Origin: UBA493 sp035655435
GTDB lineage: Archaea; Iainarchaeota; Iainarchaeia; Iainarchaeales; Iainarchaeaceae
Direction: 5' to 3'
Assembly: GCA_035655435.1 (NCBI GenBank)
Contig: DASRUN010000034.1
Span: 1 to 28,022, forward strand
DNA: 28,022 bases
Shown here: piece after piece, positions 15,230 through 23,846 of the stretch
Layout of the letters: each line of letters opens with the position of its first letter
Position numbering within the stretch: position 1 is the first letter of the stretch
Position numbers and translations under genes: made by a program
Notes under the pieces: generated by a model
The model's input: the letters and a program-made list of their open reading frames with translations, nothing else
Database searches by the model: none
What the model was told of the DNA's origin: nothing

Positions 15230-15970
15230 ATGAAGCCTGAGTTTAATTTTGTCGAGTACAAAAAAACCGATCTCAAAGGTTACACTCTCATAGAGGGTTT
15301 TCCGGGAATGGGTTTAGTGGGAACTATCGCCGCTAAATATTTGGTTGAAAAACAGGATTTTGATTATATTGGACATATTGATTCGAATGTTTTCATGCCG
15401 ATAATTAGAATTCATAAAGGATTGCCGGTGAGGCCTGCGAGGATTTATGCTAACAAAAAACTCAAGCTCGCGGTCTTGATTTCGGAACAGGTTATTGGAA
15501 AGCAATACACCAATACAGTTGCACGGGCAACTGTTGATTGGATAAAAGCCAAGGGATTCAAGGAATTGATTTCGCTTTCTGGCGTTCGCGCTTCTCCTGG
15601 AACTCCGCAAAACACTATTTATGGAATTGCTGCAAACCAGGAGTCAAAGGAACTGCTGAAAAAATACGGTCTGGATGAAATAGAAGAGGGAATAACAACC
15701 GGAATAACCGCGTTGATATTGCTTGAATTGCGCACGGCTGACATTAAAGCGATTTCAATACTCGGGAATGTACAGGTTGCTGCGGATTATAAGGCTGCGG
15801 CCGAGGTTTTGAAAAAGTTTGACAAAATGCACCAACTGAATTTGAATGTTGAACCGCTTTTGAATGAAGCTAGAGAAACAGAAAAACAGCTTATCCAACA
15901 ACTCCAAGCGCTTAAGGAGACAAAAGATTCGAGCGAAAAGTTTGAAAACGAAACTCCGCTGATCACATAA
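15230..15970 (+). CDS. PAC2 family protein (archaeal proteasome-assembly-chaperone-like)
   Basis: 246 residues with the PAC2 N-terminal motif Y-T-L-I-E-G-F-P-G-M-G-L-V-G (about 18-31) and later S-G-V-R-A-S-P and Y-G-I-A-A-N-Q-E-S segments characteristic of archaeal homologues. Archaeal members (PbaB-like) assemble into oligomers and have been linked to proteasome activation or chaperoning. The C-terminal about 40 residues are a charged coiled-coil-like tail. Cytosolic, no signal peptide. Start chosen at ATG 15230, behind the candidate TATA box. Its specific partner cannot be read from the sequence. Confidence 0.88.
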   Translation: MKPEFNFVEYKKTDLKGYTLIEGFPGMGLVGTIAAKYLVEKQDFDYIGHIDSNVFMPIIRIHKGLPVRPARIYANKKLKLAVLISEQVIGKQYTNTVARATVDWIKAKGFKELISLSGVRASPGTPQNTIYGIAANQESKELLKKYGLDEIEEGITTGITALILLELRTADIKAISILGNVQVAADYKAAAEVLKKFDKMHQLNLNVEPLLNEARETEKQLIQQLQALKETKDSSEKFENETPLIT

Positions 15971-15981
15971 TATTATTAAAT
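15971..15981 (+). promoter_or_regulatory. Candidate TATA box for the Cys-repeat protein
   Basis: TATTATTAAATA-type sequence is centred about 27 nt before ATG 16004, the distance expected for a leaderless transcript. Confidence 0.45.
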
Positions 15982-16003
15982 ACAAAAACACCTTCTTTTA
16001 CCC

Positions 16004-16879
16004 ATGGAACACAAGTGGGCAACCATCCCAATCATTCTCATAATAGCACTTATTGGTGTTTTCGTGTTTGCGTATTATTTTGAAAGCGCAAATGTTAATG
16101 AAGTGGGAGATGCTGATTATGCGGATGTTGGAGAGGATGAGTATTTGAACATTGAATATGTTTCTCCTGATGAAAATGGAATAGGGGATGAGTATGATTT
16201 TTCAACTTCTTCAGGAGATTATCAGGTTGCGGAAACTCCGGAGGAATGCAATGCTCTTTCCGAATCCGGGAGAGATAATTGCCTTTCATTGCACGCGGTT
16301 TTTCATCAAAATGAAGATGCCTGCGCGCTTATAGAGGAAAGATCTGAAAAAGATGAATGTTTTTCGCAGATTGCAATTGACAAAAAGGATGGAAACATTT
16401 GCGATAATGTTCTTGGAGTAAAATCCGAGTGCTTCTCTACTCTTGGAGTAGAAACTAATAATGTTAATTATTGTGAAAAAGCAGGATTGGAAAAAAGACA
16501 ATGCATAATTGCCGCAGCATCCGGAAAGTTTGAGGATTGTGCCGAAGGATTGCAGAAAAGATATTGCAATGATGCTGTTGCCTACAATGATGCATCGCAT
16601 TGCGATAATATTATTGATGAGGCGGAATTTTGCTATTATAATGTTGCCAAAAATACGAACGCATCTTCTTTGTGCAATAAAGCCGGTCCCTCAAGAGATA
16701 GTTGTTTTTTCCAAATTGCGGTAAACTCCAACAACGAACAATTATGCGAAAACTTAACCGATACAAGAGATAATTGCATTGCATGGGTTGCAATTAACAC
16801 AAACAACAAGGATTTGTGCTTTAAACTGAGCTCGGCGGAAGTCCAAAGCTGTATTGAGGATGTTTCGGCCATTAATTAA
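16004..16879 (+). CDS. Membrane-anchored cysteine-rich repeat protein
   Basis: 291 residues. A single N-terminal hydrophobic helix (residues 7-26) without an obvious cleavage site is followed by an acidic linker (about 27-78). The rest (81-291) consists of nine imperfect repeats of about 20-26 residues, each with two cysteines: C, then 8-11 residues, C, then a short helix-like segment with Ala or Val and an Asn/Asp-rich turn before the next repeat. The total is 18 cysteines, an even number that suits disulfide pairing outside the cell. Likely a rigid, disulfide-stabilised ectodomain anchored by its N-terminus. No named family is recognised. Confidence 0.8.
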   Translation: MEHKWATIPIILIIALIGVFVFAYYFESANVNEVGDADYADVGEDEYLNIEYVSPDENGIGDEYDFSTSSGDYQVAETPEECNALSESGRDNCLSLHAVFHQNEDACALIEERSEKDECFSQIAIDKKDGNICDNVLGVKSECFSTLGVETNNVNYCEKAGLEKRQCIIAAASGKFEDCAEGLQKRYCNDAVAYNDASHCDNIIDEAEFCYYNVAKNTNASSLCNKAGPSRDSCFFQIAVNSNNEQLCENLTDTRDNCIAWVAINTNNKDLCFKLSSAEVQSCIEDVSAIN

Positions 16880-16880
16880 G

Positions 16881-16890
16881 TTTAAATAGT
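16881..16890 (+). promoter_or_regulatory. Candidate TATA box for the coiled-coil orphan
   Basis: GTTTAAATAG is centred about 28 nt before ATG 16913, matching the leaderless spacing seen for neighbouring genes. Confidence 0.4.
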
Positions 16891-16912
16891 TTGTAAAACT
16901 AATTTTTTAGTT

Positions 16913-17569
16913 ATGAGCAAACCACACAGAAAACCACTTCATGTATGGATGTATGAAAGTTTTTTCGGTTTACGCACTTTGACAAACAAAGTGTTTAACC
17001 CATTTCACTGGGCAAACACGGCGTTTGAAAAATGGGATCATGGAGTAAGAGACAGGAAAATTGATTCATTGCGCCGCTTGGAAGCAATGGATTCAACAGT
17101 AAAGGGACTTACGAGCCAAATTCAAACACATTATTTTGAACATGAAACAAATGCCGCAATGGCTTTTATGGGGCGGCAAAGAAGAATTGAAACTCAACAG
17201 CCACGGACTGAAGATAACGCAGATGCCCTAAAAAAATTTGGAGTAGAAGATGCACAAAGGCTTAATCTTGAAGAATCTACTACATACTGGGAAATTGCAA
17301 GCTTGAGGAATCAATTATTGGCAGAAGCAAGGGGCTTGCTAGGATTGGAAATGCGGCATGCTGATTACAAAGAAATCACAGCAGTTCATCGTAAAATCGA
17401 TGAAGGAAGAGCTCAACTGAATTATCTATTGAATGAACACAAAGGAATTTTATACAAGGGCGCGGCAGAATATGAGGCGTTAAGAAGTTTTTACGGGTTG
17501 CCCGGAACAAGAGAAAGAGATTATACAGGGAGAGGATCACCTGGAAGGTTTGTTCAGGGACAAGAATAA
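16913..17569 (+). CDS. Orphan alpha-helical protein
   Basis: 218 residues, hydrophilic and mostly helical, with an aromatic N-terminus (H-V-W-M-Y-E-S-F-F near residue 10) and a W-A-N-T-A-F-E-K-W-D segment at about 36-45. The helical middle (about 50-180) is rich in Glu, Gln and Ala with heptad-like Leu spacing. The C-terminus is Gly/Arg-rich. No signal peptide, cysteine cluster or catalytic motif is visible. It is convergent with the giant surface gene, ending 15 nt before that gene's stop. Its codon use resembles the neighbours less than its Asn-rich predecessor does, but I cannot quantify this. Function unknown. Confidence 0.65.
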   Translation: MSKPHRKPLHVWMYESFFGLRTLTNKVFNPFHWANTAFEKWDHGVRDRKIDSLRRLEAMDSTVKGLTSQIQTHYFEHETNAAMAFMGRQRRIETQQPRTEDNADALKKFGVEDAQRLNLEESTTYWEIASLRNQLLAEARGLLGLEMRHADYKEITAVHRKIDEGRAQLNYLLNEHKGILYKGAAEYEALRSFYGLPGTRERDYTGRGSPGRFVQGQE

Positions 17570-17584
17570 AATCCTAAAATCTAA

Positions 17585-20500
17585 TTACACTTTTCTTTTT
17601 CTTCTCTGAACCTGTACAAACACTGTAATTAGGAGTAACAACATTATTGCGAGTAGTGCTTTTTCTTCCGGCAATGATGGCAAATTCAAAAATCCTGAAT
17701 CCTCTTTTCCAAGATTTACTGTTAAGGCATTTCCGGAAGCTGTTGCGGTTACTTCTCCGTTGGGGCCGACTTTTGCGGCAATTCCTTCTCTGAATGCCTC
17801 AATCAATGGAAGCAATTGCCCATTTTCCGCATACCATAAACCTGTTTCAGGATCATAATAGAATGAACCGTTCTTTCCCTGTGCTGAGGTTAATACTTCA
17901 GGTTTATTGTCATCAACTTGTATAAACGGAGCACCGTCTTTTTCCGAAAACTTTATTTCCTTGACCTTTCCGTCATCAGTTGTAATTTTGAATCCATCCG
18001 GAGTTTGTGTTATTACTCCCGTAAGGTCTTCCACTTTTCCTGTTGCTTTGTCTATAATTCTCAAATGGTCTTTACAAACTCCTTGTTCGTTTTTTTCCGC
18101 GGAAATAACAAACCTTTGTGTGGGGGTTTCGAATATTGTGAAAGGCCCCATGTGTGCAAGTGAATCATTGAATCTTTGCACTTGCTCATCTTTTGCATCT
18201 GAATTAGGATCTCCTGAAAGCGTGAAGTTAACCGCGGGCTCCTCACACATTGTTTGTTCATTGTAAACTCTGTCCACATCAGTCCCTAATCCTTCAACAA
18301 GATCTTTTGGAAGAATTCCCTGTTCGTGGTGCCTTAACCATGTTATGAAACAGCCGTTTGGTTTTACTATAAGAGAACCATTTGCAAACTGCAGGCTCTG
18401 TAACCTTCCTAATTCTGTTGCACCGTCGTTTGAGGAGGAAAGGTTTACATCCTTGTTGTCCAAAATGGTTATTTTCGCATTGGAACCTTCTGCAATTTTC
18501 CTTGGAACTCCTTCAGCAAGGATTTTGTCCCCAAGCGGCCTAATGTTCGGATGAGTTGTTGTAACAACTAACTCAAGCGGACCGAAAACATCGTTTAGTT
18601 TATTTGTTCCGGATTCCATTGGAAGGCCTGTTTGCTCAAGAACACCCTGACGCACACAGTTCAGGAGATCATTGTTCAGCACTCTTGTTTCTCCTTGCGC
18701 GTTGACTTCAATTGCAACATTTGTTGTTGGGGCAATGCATGTTTCGGTTATTGAATGCGGTATTTCAACTGCCGGAATTCCGAGATTTGTTGAAGCCAAT
18801 CTTACAATGTCCTGGTTTTGCACAATCGGTTTTCCGTTTGCGGTTATTTCTCCTTTTTCAAAGTCAATGTTAACGTTTGCGTCATTTACTCCCTTGATTT
18901 GTTCGCTCCCGTCTGTTCTATAGGCAGATGGTTTTATTTCGCATCCTTTTCCACACCAAAAGTAGAACAAAGCCCTTGATTCAATCTGGCCGGAATTCAA
19001 TCCGTTAACGGTTAGTGTTGCCTGTACAATGTCATTTGATTTTGAATCTTTCACGAATTTGTCAAGTTCTTCGCCCAATTCGGAAATGGATTGTTTTACA
19101 AATGTATTTTGATCTCCTTTGTATGGTTCGAGCAGTGTGTTCTTCAAATTGTCGGTAACCTCTGAAACCTTTTCCGTTGATTTTTCCTCTGTTCCGGATT
19201 GTTTGTCTTGTGTTTTCTGTACAGGAACAAAATAATGTGCAAAGTAACCCTCATCAACATCAACACAATCATGCAATTGCGGGGCTATTACAATTTGGAT
19301 TGCCGCGGTACTGAATATTCCGGCCCAGAAGAATAGCCCGTACGTAACCGATTCCAATCCTCCAAGAACCGCTCCAACGCTTGCGTCTTTTGGAAGTATT
19401 TTTCCAATATTAAGTCCATAAAACTCAAGCCCTTGAATTGCTTCTGTACAGGTTTTTATTTCATCATCTGTAATTGCTTCGATAAGATTAATCGGTTCTC
19501 CTTTATCATCCCCTGATTCTCCTTCCAAATTCATATGACCAGCAAAAGCAATCAGGGTTTGGCCTTTTTCTCTTGCTTCAGGAGTTCTGGTGTCTTCGAG
19601 AATGTATGATGTTAGTTTCTGATTGTCCACGAAAAAGAATGGGTTGAATTCGTTCATGTTTGTACTGTTGATTACCATTGAACAGTTTACGCAATTATCG
19701 GGAGCGGTGAGATAAAATGCGAGGTCTTCGGTTTCGTCGCGTAATTGATTTTGTGTGAGAGAATCATAAAGATTTTTTATTGGATTGTATTTATCTGAAA
19801 CTTCGTCCAAAATAAGTTTCCATGGAAGGCTGTTTATTACTCGCAGGAATAAATCTCCCTGATCGCTTCCTTCATTTGCAAAGAAATCTATATAGGCGTA
19901 ATCGTAAACGTTTTCTGATCCATGAGTGAATTTCAAATCGTGCCATGTGTCAGGAAGTTGGTATTGGGAAATTCCTTCTATTCCAAATCCTTTTTTCGCC
20001 CACCAATATCCAAATGGAAGCGCGGTCCATTTTGCTCCGCCTTTGATTGAAAAATAACTTCTAATAAGTTCGTCTTCCTGTGCCATGAGTTTGTCAAGTG
20101 AATTCCAATATCTTCTTGAAACCCAGTTTCTTTCCCTAACGGTTTCCAACATTTGTTCTGTGTTAAGGGAACCGAATTTCATGTTTGCTCCGGGGCCTGT
20201 TCTTGCGTTTGTAATTCTTCTTGTTATTTGTTCCGGCGTGAAAACACCTGCCTCTTTCCAATTTCCTTCAAAAATCTGCGGATTTCCTGCTATCCTGTTT
20301 TGTATGAATGGAACGCTTTGCGCTTTGTAGGGAACGAAATCCCCAAGATCTGTTTGCACCCATGTTTCACGTCTTGCAGCCCCGGGTGCTGCGGCTGCGA
20401 GGTTGCTGTAGGACAAACCCCTATAATTGTGCGCTGTGTCCCTGTCAAAAGTATAGTATATGAGGTCGTCTCCCCTTGATTGGAATGCGGTTCCGTATTC

Positions 20501-22156
20501 AAGGGATTCATTTTCAAAGTTCCTGAAAGAACCGTCTTTGCCGAATTTTTTCATGATTCTCTGCATGTTCCTGTGTTCAGTGAAAAGGTCGATTACTTCA
20601 GAGCCGCCATCAGGCCTAACTTGTAAAACTCCCTTGTTGAAGAAGCCGGCATCCGGGTGCCTTACCATCCATTCAATGTAATCCGCGCCAAGCCCGTCAT
20701 CATAAACCTCGTCCATCCATTTTGCTGTGTCTCTTCCCCAATCAATGTAAAGTTTTTTTGTGACGGGACTATCCGGGCCTAATGCGGGATTTTGCAATGC
20801 TGTTTTATATGCATTTTGCGCAAGGTCATTCCTTGCTTTTGCCGCCCTCAAAAAAGAGCGCATGTCTTTGAGCATTCTTATGAAATCGGATTTTTGTTCA
20901 AGTGTTTGAACTCGATCCAAAAACCCTCCTTTCGCGCTTTGTTTTCCCCAAAAGCTTTGGAATTCCTCTGTTTTGAATAAATGATAACCGGTTCCGTCGG
21001 ATTTTCCCGAGGTCATTGAGAGGAACCAATCGCGCCAACCGTTTTTATCCAAAATATTGCGTATTCTTTTGGTTCGCAAGTTTCCCAAAAACGATTCAGG
21101 CGTAACAAACCTGCTCCTGAATTTATCCAAAAAATCCTGGTAGCCTTCTTTTACTCCAGTTAAGAATCCTCTTCTTGCATTCCACCCAAAAAGTTTTTTT
21201 GTTTGATACAAAAGACTTGGGCCGAATGTTGAGACAACCATTTCGCTTGACATCCAAGTGTTGAAATATTTGTCAAACAAAGAATAAGTGCTTATTACGC
21301 ATGAAGAATTTTGGCAGTTTGTTTGCAATCTTGCATTGAATTCCTGCGTGAGAATGGAATTTGGAATGAGTTCTTTTTCAAGGCGCTTCGCGGTTTTAAT
21401 CTGCGTTTGAGAAAGCGTATTATCATCATTGACTGATTGATCGGTGTTGAATGCTGTTCTGAGGACATCGTTTTCTTCTTTTGTGAATTGTGTTAGGTTT
21501 TCGTTTCCGTCAAAAAATCCTGTGAAAACTTCTTTGATTGGTTTGATGTCCTCGATTATTCCGGTTCCGGAATTCCTGAATTTTAGGTTTGGTCCATTGA
21601 GGGCGCAGTCGGCAGAGCTAAATGTTTCGCATCTTCCTGTTCGCAATGAATCTTCAAGAACAACTCCGAAAGAAAACGGCCCGTCAATGTAATTGTTCAA
21701 AAATTGTGAGATTTCCCCGGGCCCAAATTTTTGATTTGGCACTTGGGCGTTTACCGCTTCCGATTCATTTGCAGGATTTTGGAGAATTATTTCATTTGTT
21801 GCAAGCGTATCCCTATTTTCATCCGAAAGAGTTTCTCCATTGATCGCGTTTCCGGTAAAGCCGTCTTTCAATAAATCAATTATTCCTTGTGCTTCCTGCG
21901 GAGTTAATTCGGATTCTTTGCATAAATATTCCGTGGCTTGCGGAACCAATTCCGCTTGGTTTTGGATAAGCGTCTGTTCTCCTGCTTCGCGCGCAAGTGT
22001 TTCTGCCGGGGTTTCTGTTAGAGTGCGGGGATCAACTGTCGGAACGTTTGTTTCGTCTGCAAGAAGCGCGGAATTTTCGTTTTCCAATCCTGATGCAAAC
22101 ATCGGGAAAATAAATATGTAAATGAGGAAAATAGTGTAAATTTTTCTTGGATCCAA
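17585..22156 (-). CDS. Giant envelope protein with signal peptide, internal helix and C-terminal anchor
   Basis: About 1,523 residues. TTG 22156 is preferred because GGAG (22169-22166) lies 9 nt upstream; TTG 22165 abuts GGAG and adds three residues. A signal peptide occupies the first 25 residues. The long ectodomain has scattered cysteines, including C-x-N-C-S and C-x-K-S-E, and many N-x-S/T sites. A single strong internal hydrophobic segment lies at about residue 925-950, followed by H-D-C-V-D-V-D-E-G-Y-F, and the C-terminus is P-S-L-P-E-E, a hydrophobic helix, then R-R-K-R-K-V. The middle region is rich in Trp and Asp and does not look like simple repeats. I do not recognise the family. 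The frame is unbroken over 4.5 kb. Confidence 0.85.
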   Translation of the reverse strand: MDPRKIYTIFLIYIFIFPMFASGLENENSALLADETNVPTVDPRTLTETPAETLAREAGEQTLIQNQAELVPQATEYLCKESELTPQEAQGIIDLLKDGFTGNAINGETLSDENRDTLATNEIILQNPANESEAVNAQVPNQKFGPGEISQFLNNYIDGPFSFGVVLEDSLRTGRCETFSSADCALNGPNLKFRNSGTGIIEDIKPIKEVFTGFFDGNENLTQFTKEENDVLRTAFNTDQSVNDDNTLSQTQIKTAKRLEKELIPNSILTQEFNARLQTNCQNSSCVISTYSLFDKYFNTWMSSEMVVSTFGPSLLYQTKKLFGWNARRGFLTGVKEGYQDFLDKFRSRFVTPESFLGNLRTKRIRNILDKNGWRDWFLSMTSGKSDGTGYHLFKTEEFQSFWGKQSAKGGFLDRVQTLEQKSDFIRMLKDMRSFLRAAKARNDLAQNAYKTALQNPALGPDSPVTKKLYIDWGRDTAKWMDEVYDDGLGADYIEWMVRHPDAGFFNKGVLQVRPDGGSEVIDLFTEHRNMQRIMKKFGKDGSFRNFENESLEYGTAFQSRGDDLIYYTFDRDTAHNYRGLSYSNLAAAAPGAARRETWVQTDLGDFVPYKAQSVPFIQNRIAGNPQIFEGNWKEAGVFTPEQITRRITNARTGPGANMKFGSLNTEQMLETVRERNWVSRRYWNSLDKLMAQEDELIRSYFSIKGGAKWTALPFGYWWAKKGFGIEGISQYQLPDTWHDLKFTHGSENVYDYAYIDFFANEGSDQGDLFLRVINSLPWKLILDEVSDKYNPIKNLYDSLTQNQLRDETEDLAFYLTAPDNCVNCSMVINSTNMNEFNPFFFVDNQKLTSYILEDTRTPEAREKGQTLIAFAGHMNLEGESGDDKGEPINLIEAITDDEIKTCTEAIQGLEFYGLNIGKILPKDASVGAVLGGLESVTYGLFFWAGIFSTAAIQIVIAPQLHDCVDVDEGYFAHYFVPVQKTQDKQSGTEEKSTEKVSEVTDNLKNTLLEPYKGDQNTFVKQSISELGEELDKFVKDSKSNDIVQATLTVNGLNSGQIESRALFYFWCGKGCEIKPSAYRTDGSEQIKGVNDANVNIDFEKGEITANGKPIVQNQDIVRLASTNLGIPAVEIPHSITETCIAPTTNVAIEVNAQGETRVLNNDLLNCVRQGVLEQTGLPMESGTNKLNDVFGPLELVVTTTHPNIRPLGDKILAEGVPRKIAEGSNAKITILDNKDVNLSSSNDGATELGRLQSLQFANGSLIVKPNGCFITWLRHHEQGILPKDLVEGLGTDVDRVYNEQTMCEEPAVNFTLSGDPNSDAKDEQVQRFNDSLAHMGPFTIFETPTQRFVISAEKNEQGVCKDHLRIIDKATGKVEDLTGVITQTPDGFKITTDDGKVKEIKFSEKDGAPFIQVDDNKPEVLTSAQGKNGSFYYDPETGLWYAENGQLLPLIEAFREGIAAKVGPNGEVTATASGNALTVNLGKEDSGFLNLPSLPEEKALLAIMLLLLITVFVQVQRRKRKV

Positions 22157-22183
22157 AATATACAACTCCGAGTGAAAACCCCT

Positions 22184-22200
22184 AATATATAGTATATATT
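22184..22200 (-). promoter_or_regulatory. TATA box of the giant envelope gene
   Basis: AATATATAGTATATATT lies 28-44 nt before the preferred TTG start at 22156 on the minus strand. Initiation about 25 nt downstream would just include the GGAG motif at 22169-22166. Confidence 0.55.
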
Positions 22201-22297
22201 ATTGCTATTACTAAGGCGTTTGCGCGTATTTATTTGTTACGTCGGGCAATTTGACAGTATTATGACATGCAATTTGTACAAGTGAATTTCGCGGATT

Positions 22298-22837
22298 TTA
22301 GAGCCCGAAATAAAGGAAAAAAAGTATTCCGGGGATAAGTGATGGCAAGAGGAAAATTAGTATTGCGGCGGAAAAAACCGTGGAAATGTAAGCTGTTACG
22401 AATAATTTTACCCATGAATTTGTTTTGCCGAGTTTTTTTGAAACAACCTCGTGGAAATACAATCCAATGAATTCAAGCGGCATTAAAATTATTGTTGTAA
22501 CAATCGCTACAATAAAGGCTTTGAATACTCCGAATGCGAATGATGCAATAATGTTTGAGGTTTCCGGCGCAAAAGTTGATGGAATTTCTCCCAAAGCCTG
22601 TTCTGCGTTTGCAACAATAAACGGAAAAAAGTAGAGAAACAAAAAAATCAGGAACATCATCAAAAAAGTAGTTATGAAACCCGTTACAAACCAACTCCAT
22701 TTTGTTTCGCGCTGAATTTTTTTTCTCAAAACCTGTCCTATCACAATTAGAATAAACACCGGAATTACCGCTATTAAAGAACCGCGGAGAAGGTCTATTA
22801 GGGAAAAAACAAGGTTTTCAATGGGATTTAATGCCAT
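22298..22837 (-). CDS. Polytopic membrane protein, unknown family
   Basis: 179 residues with four predicted transmembrane helices (about 17-36, 48-77, 103-125 and 145-175) and few polar stretches. It has a Lys/Arg-rich loop after the first helix (R-K-K-I-Q-R-E-T-K-W-S-W). ATG 22837 is the start, 46 nt from the divergent ATG at 22884. It precedes the giant envelope gene on the same strand by about 130 nt, so it may be functionally linked, but the giant gene appears to have its own promoter. No motif supports a specific transport function. Confidence 0.75.
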   Translation of the reverse strand: MALNPIENLVFSLIDLLRGSLIAVIPVFILIVIGQVLRKKIQRETKWSWFVTGFITTFLMMFLIFLFLYFFPFIVANAEQALGEIPSTFAPETSNIIASFAFGVFKAFIVAIVTTIILMPLEFIGLYFHEVVSKKLGKTNSWVKLFVTAYISTVFSAAILIFLLPSLIPGILFFLYFGL

Positions 22838-22858
22838 GAAACTAATAGTTTAATTAAG

Positions 22859-22870
22859 TACTATAAATAT
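22859..22870 (+). promoter_or_regulatory. Candidate TATA box in the divergent intergenic region
   Basis: ACTATAAATATT lies about 20 nt before ATG 22884. The 46-bp gap must hold promoters for both divergent genes. Confidence 0.45.
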
Positions 22871-22883
22871 TTTTACTAAAGCC

Positions 22884-23846
22884 ATGATTTCTGCAAATCC
22901 CATCATAGAGGGCGGTTTAATTCTTTACATGCTTTTCGGTTCAACCAGCTTCGGTTACATCATGCTGCGGGCGGGCTGGCCTAACATTAGGAGCATTGGA
23001 ATTGAGTACAAGAGCGGTGTAAGCATTATTTTTGGAATAATTTTTTCGGTTGCCGCAATCGGAATTTCTTTTGCGGCACATTATTCAAATTTTTCCGGGC
23101 TTTCATTCACTGAATTATTGCTCGCGAACACTTTGATTCTTGCGGGGGTTTCGCTTGTTATTTTAACTGTTAAAAGAAAGTTTTTGGGTTCACAAAAGGT
23201 TAAGGTTAGTGTTCCGAAGCGGGTTGTTAGCGCGAATGTTCTCGCGAAAAAGGCATTTGAAAAGGTTCCGGAACAAAATTATGTGAAAACCGAACCGCAG
23301 AAAACTGTTTTTGCAAAACCCGCTGTTACGATTGTTGAACCGGTTAAAGCTACACCAAAACCTGCGCCGATTCCAACTCCCACACCGAACCCTACTCCAA
23401 TGCCGGCGTTTGCTTTGAAATTCGAGCAAAGAAAAGATGTGTTTTCGAAAAGCGAGGTTCCGAAGCCGAATTTTTTTGAACAGAAAATTTTTGAGCAAAA
23501 AAAACCTGTTGTTAAACCGGCGGAAGTTAAGCCGATGGAAAATATTTCGCGCGATGTTTTTTTGGAAAAGCAGAAAAAGGCAGATGAATTAATTAATTTG
23601 ATTGCAAAAAAAGAGGAGCAGAAGCAGACTGCTTCAATTGTAACAAGGAAGGAAACCGAGGAAAAAACCGAGCAGCAACAGCAGTTCATACACGAAAATC
23701 TCAAGGAAGCCGTTGAAACACATGAGTTGGAGGAAAAAAAGTTCAGAGAAAAGGCGAAAGCCAGGGAGTTCGCGGAAAATCTTCCGCGCTCAACAAGGCT
23801 GTTGAAAGAACTTTTGAAGGAAAGCGAGGGGAAATTAAATGGCTGA
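22884..23846 (+). CDS. Membrane protein with long disordered, proline- and lysine-rich tail
   Basis: 320 residues. Three hydrophobic helices occupy about residues 8-27, 43-65 and 75-93, with the polar connection R-A-G-W-P-N-I-R-S between the first two; this resembles the N-terminal part of DUF1616-like archaeal proteins, but only weakly. After residue 95 the chain is low complexity: a Pro/Thr run (P-T-P-T-P-N-P-T near 168), Lys/Glu/Gln-rich stretches, and a probable coiled coil to the end. The tail is likely cytoplasmic. Its stop overlaps the start of the zinc-ribbon gene by 8 bp, implying coupled translation and a shared pathway. Confidence 0.75.
   Translation: MISANPIIEGGLILYMLFGSTSFGYIMLRAGWPNIRSIGIEYKSGVSIIFGIIFSVAAIGISFAAHYSNFSGLSFTELLLANTLILAGVSLVILTVKRKFLGSQKVKVSVPKRVVSANVLAKKAFEKVPEQNYVKTEPQKTVFAKPAVTIVEPVKATPKPAPIPTPTPNPTPMPAFALKFEQRKDVFSKSEVPKPNFFEQKIFEQKKPVVKPAEVKPMENISRDVFLEKQKKADELINLIAKKEEQKQTASIVTRKETEEKTEQQQQFIHENLKEAVETHELEEKKFREKAKAREFAENLPRSTRLLKELLKESEGKLNG

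Noticed and set aside
17907..22121. Several plus-strand open frames inside the giant envelope gene
   Set aside because: All are antisense shadows of one continuous 4.5-kb minus-strand frame and show low-complexity, non-homologous sequence.
23370..23407. Proline/threonine repeat as a DNA tandem repeat or CRISPR-like array
   Set aside because: It is a short coding run of alternating Pro and Thr/Asn/Ile codons within the membrane protein tail; no spacers or regular DNA units. No CRISPR array was seen anywhere in the window.
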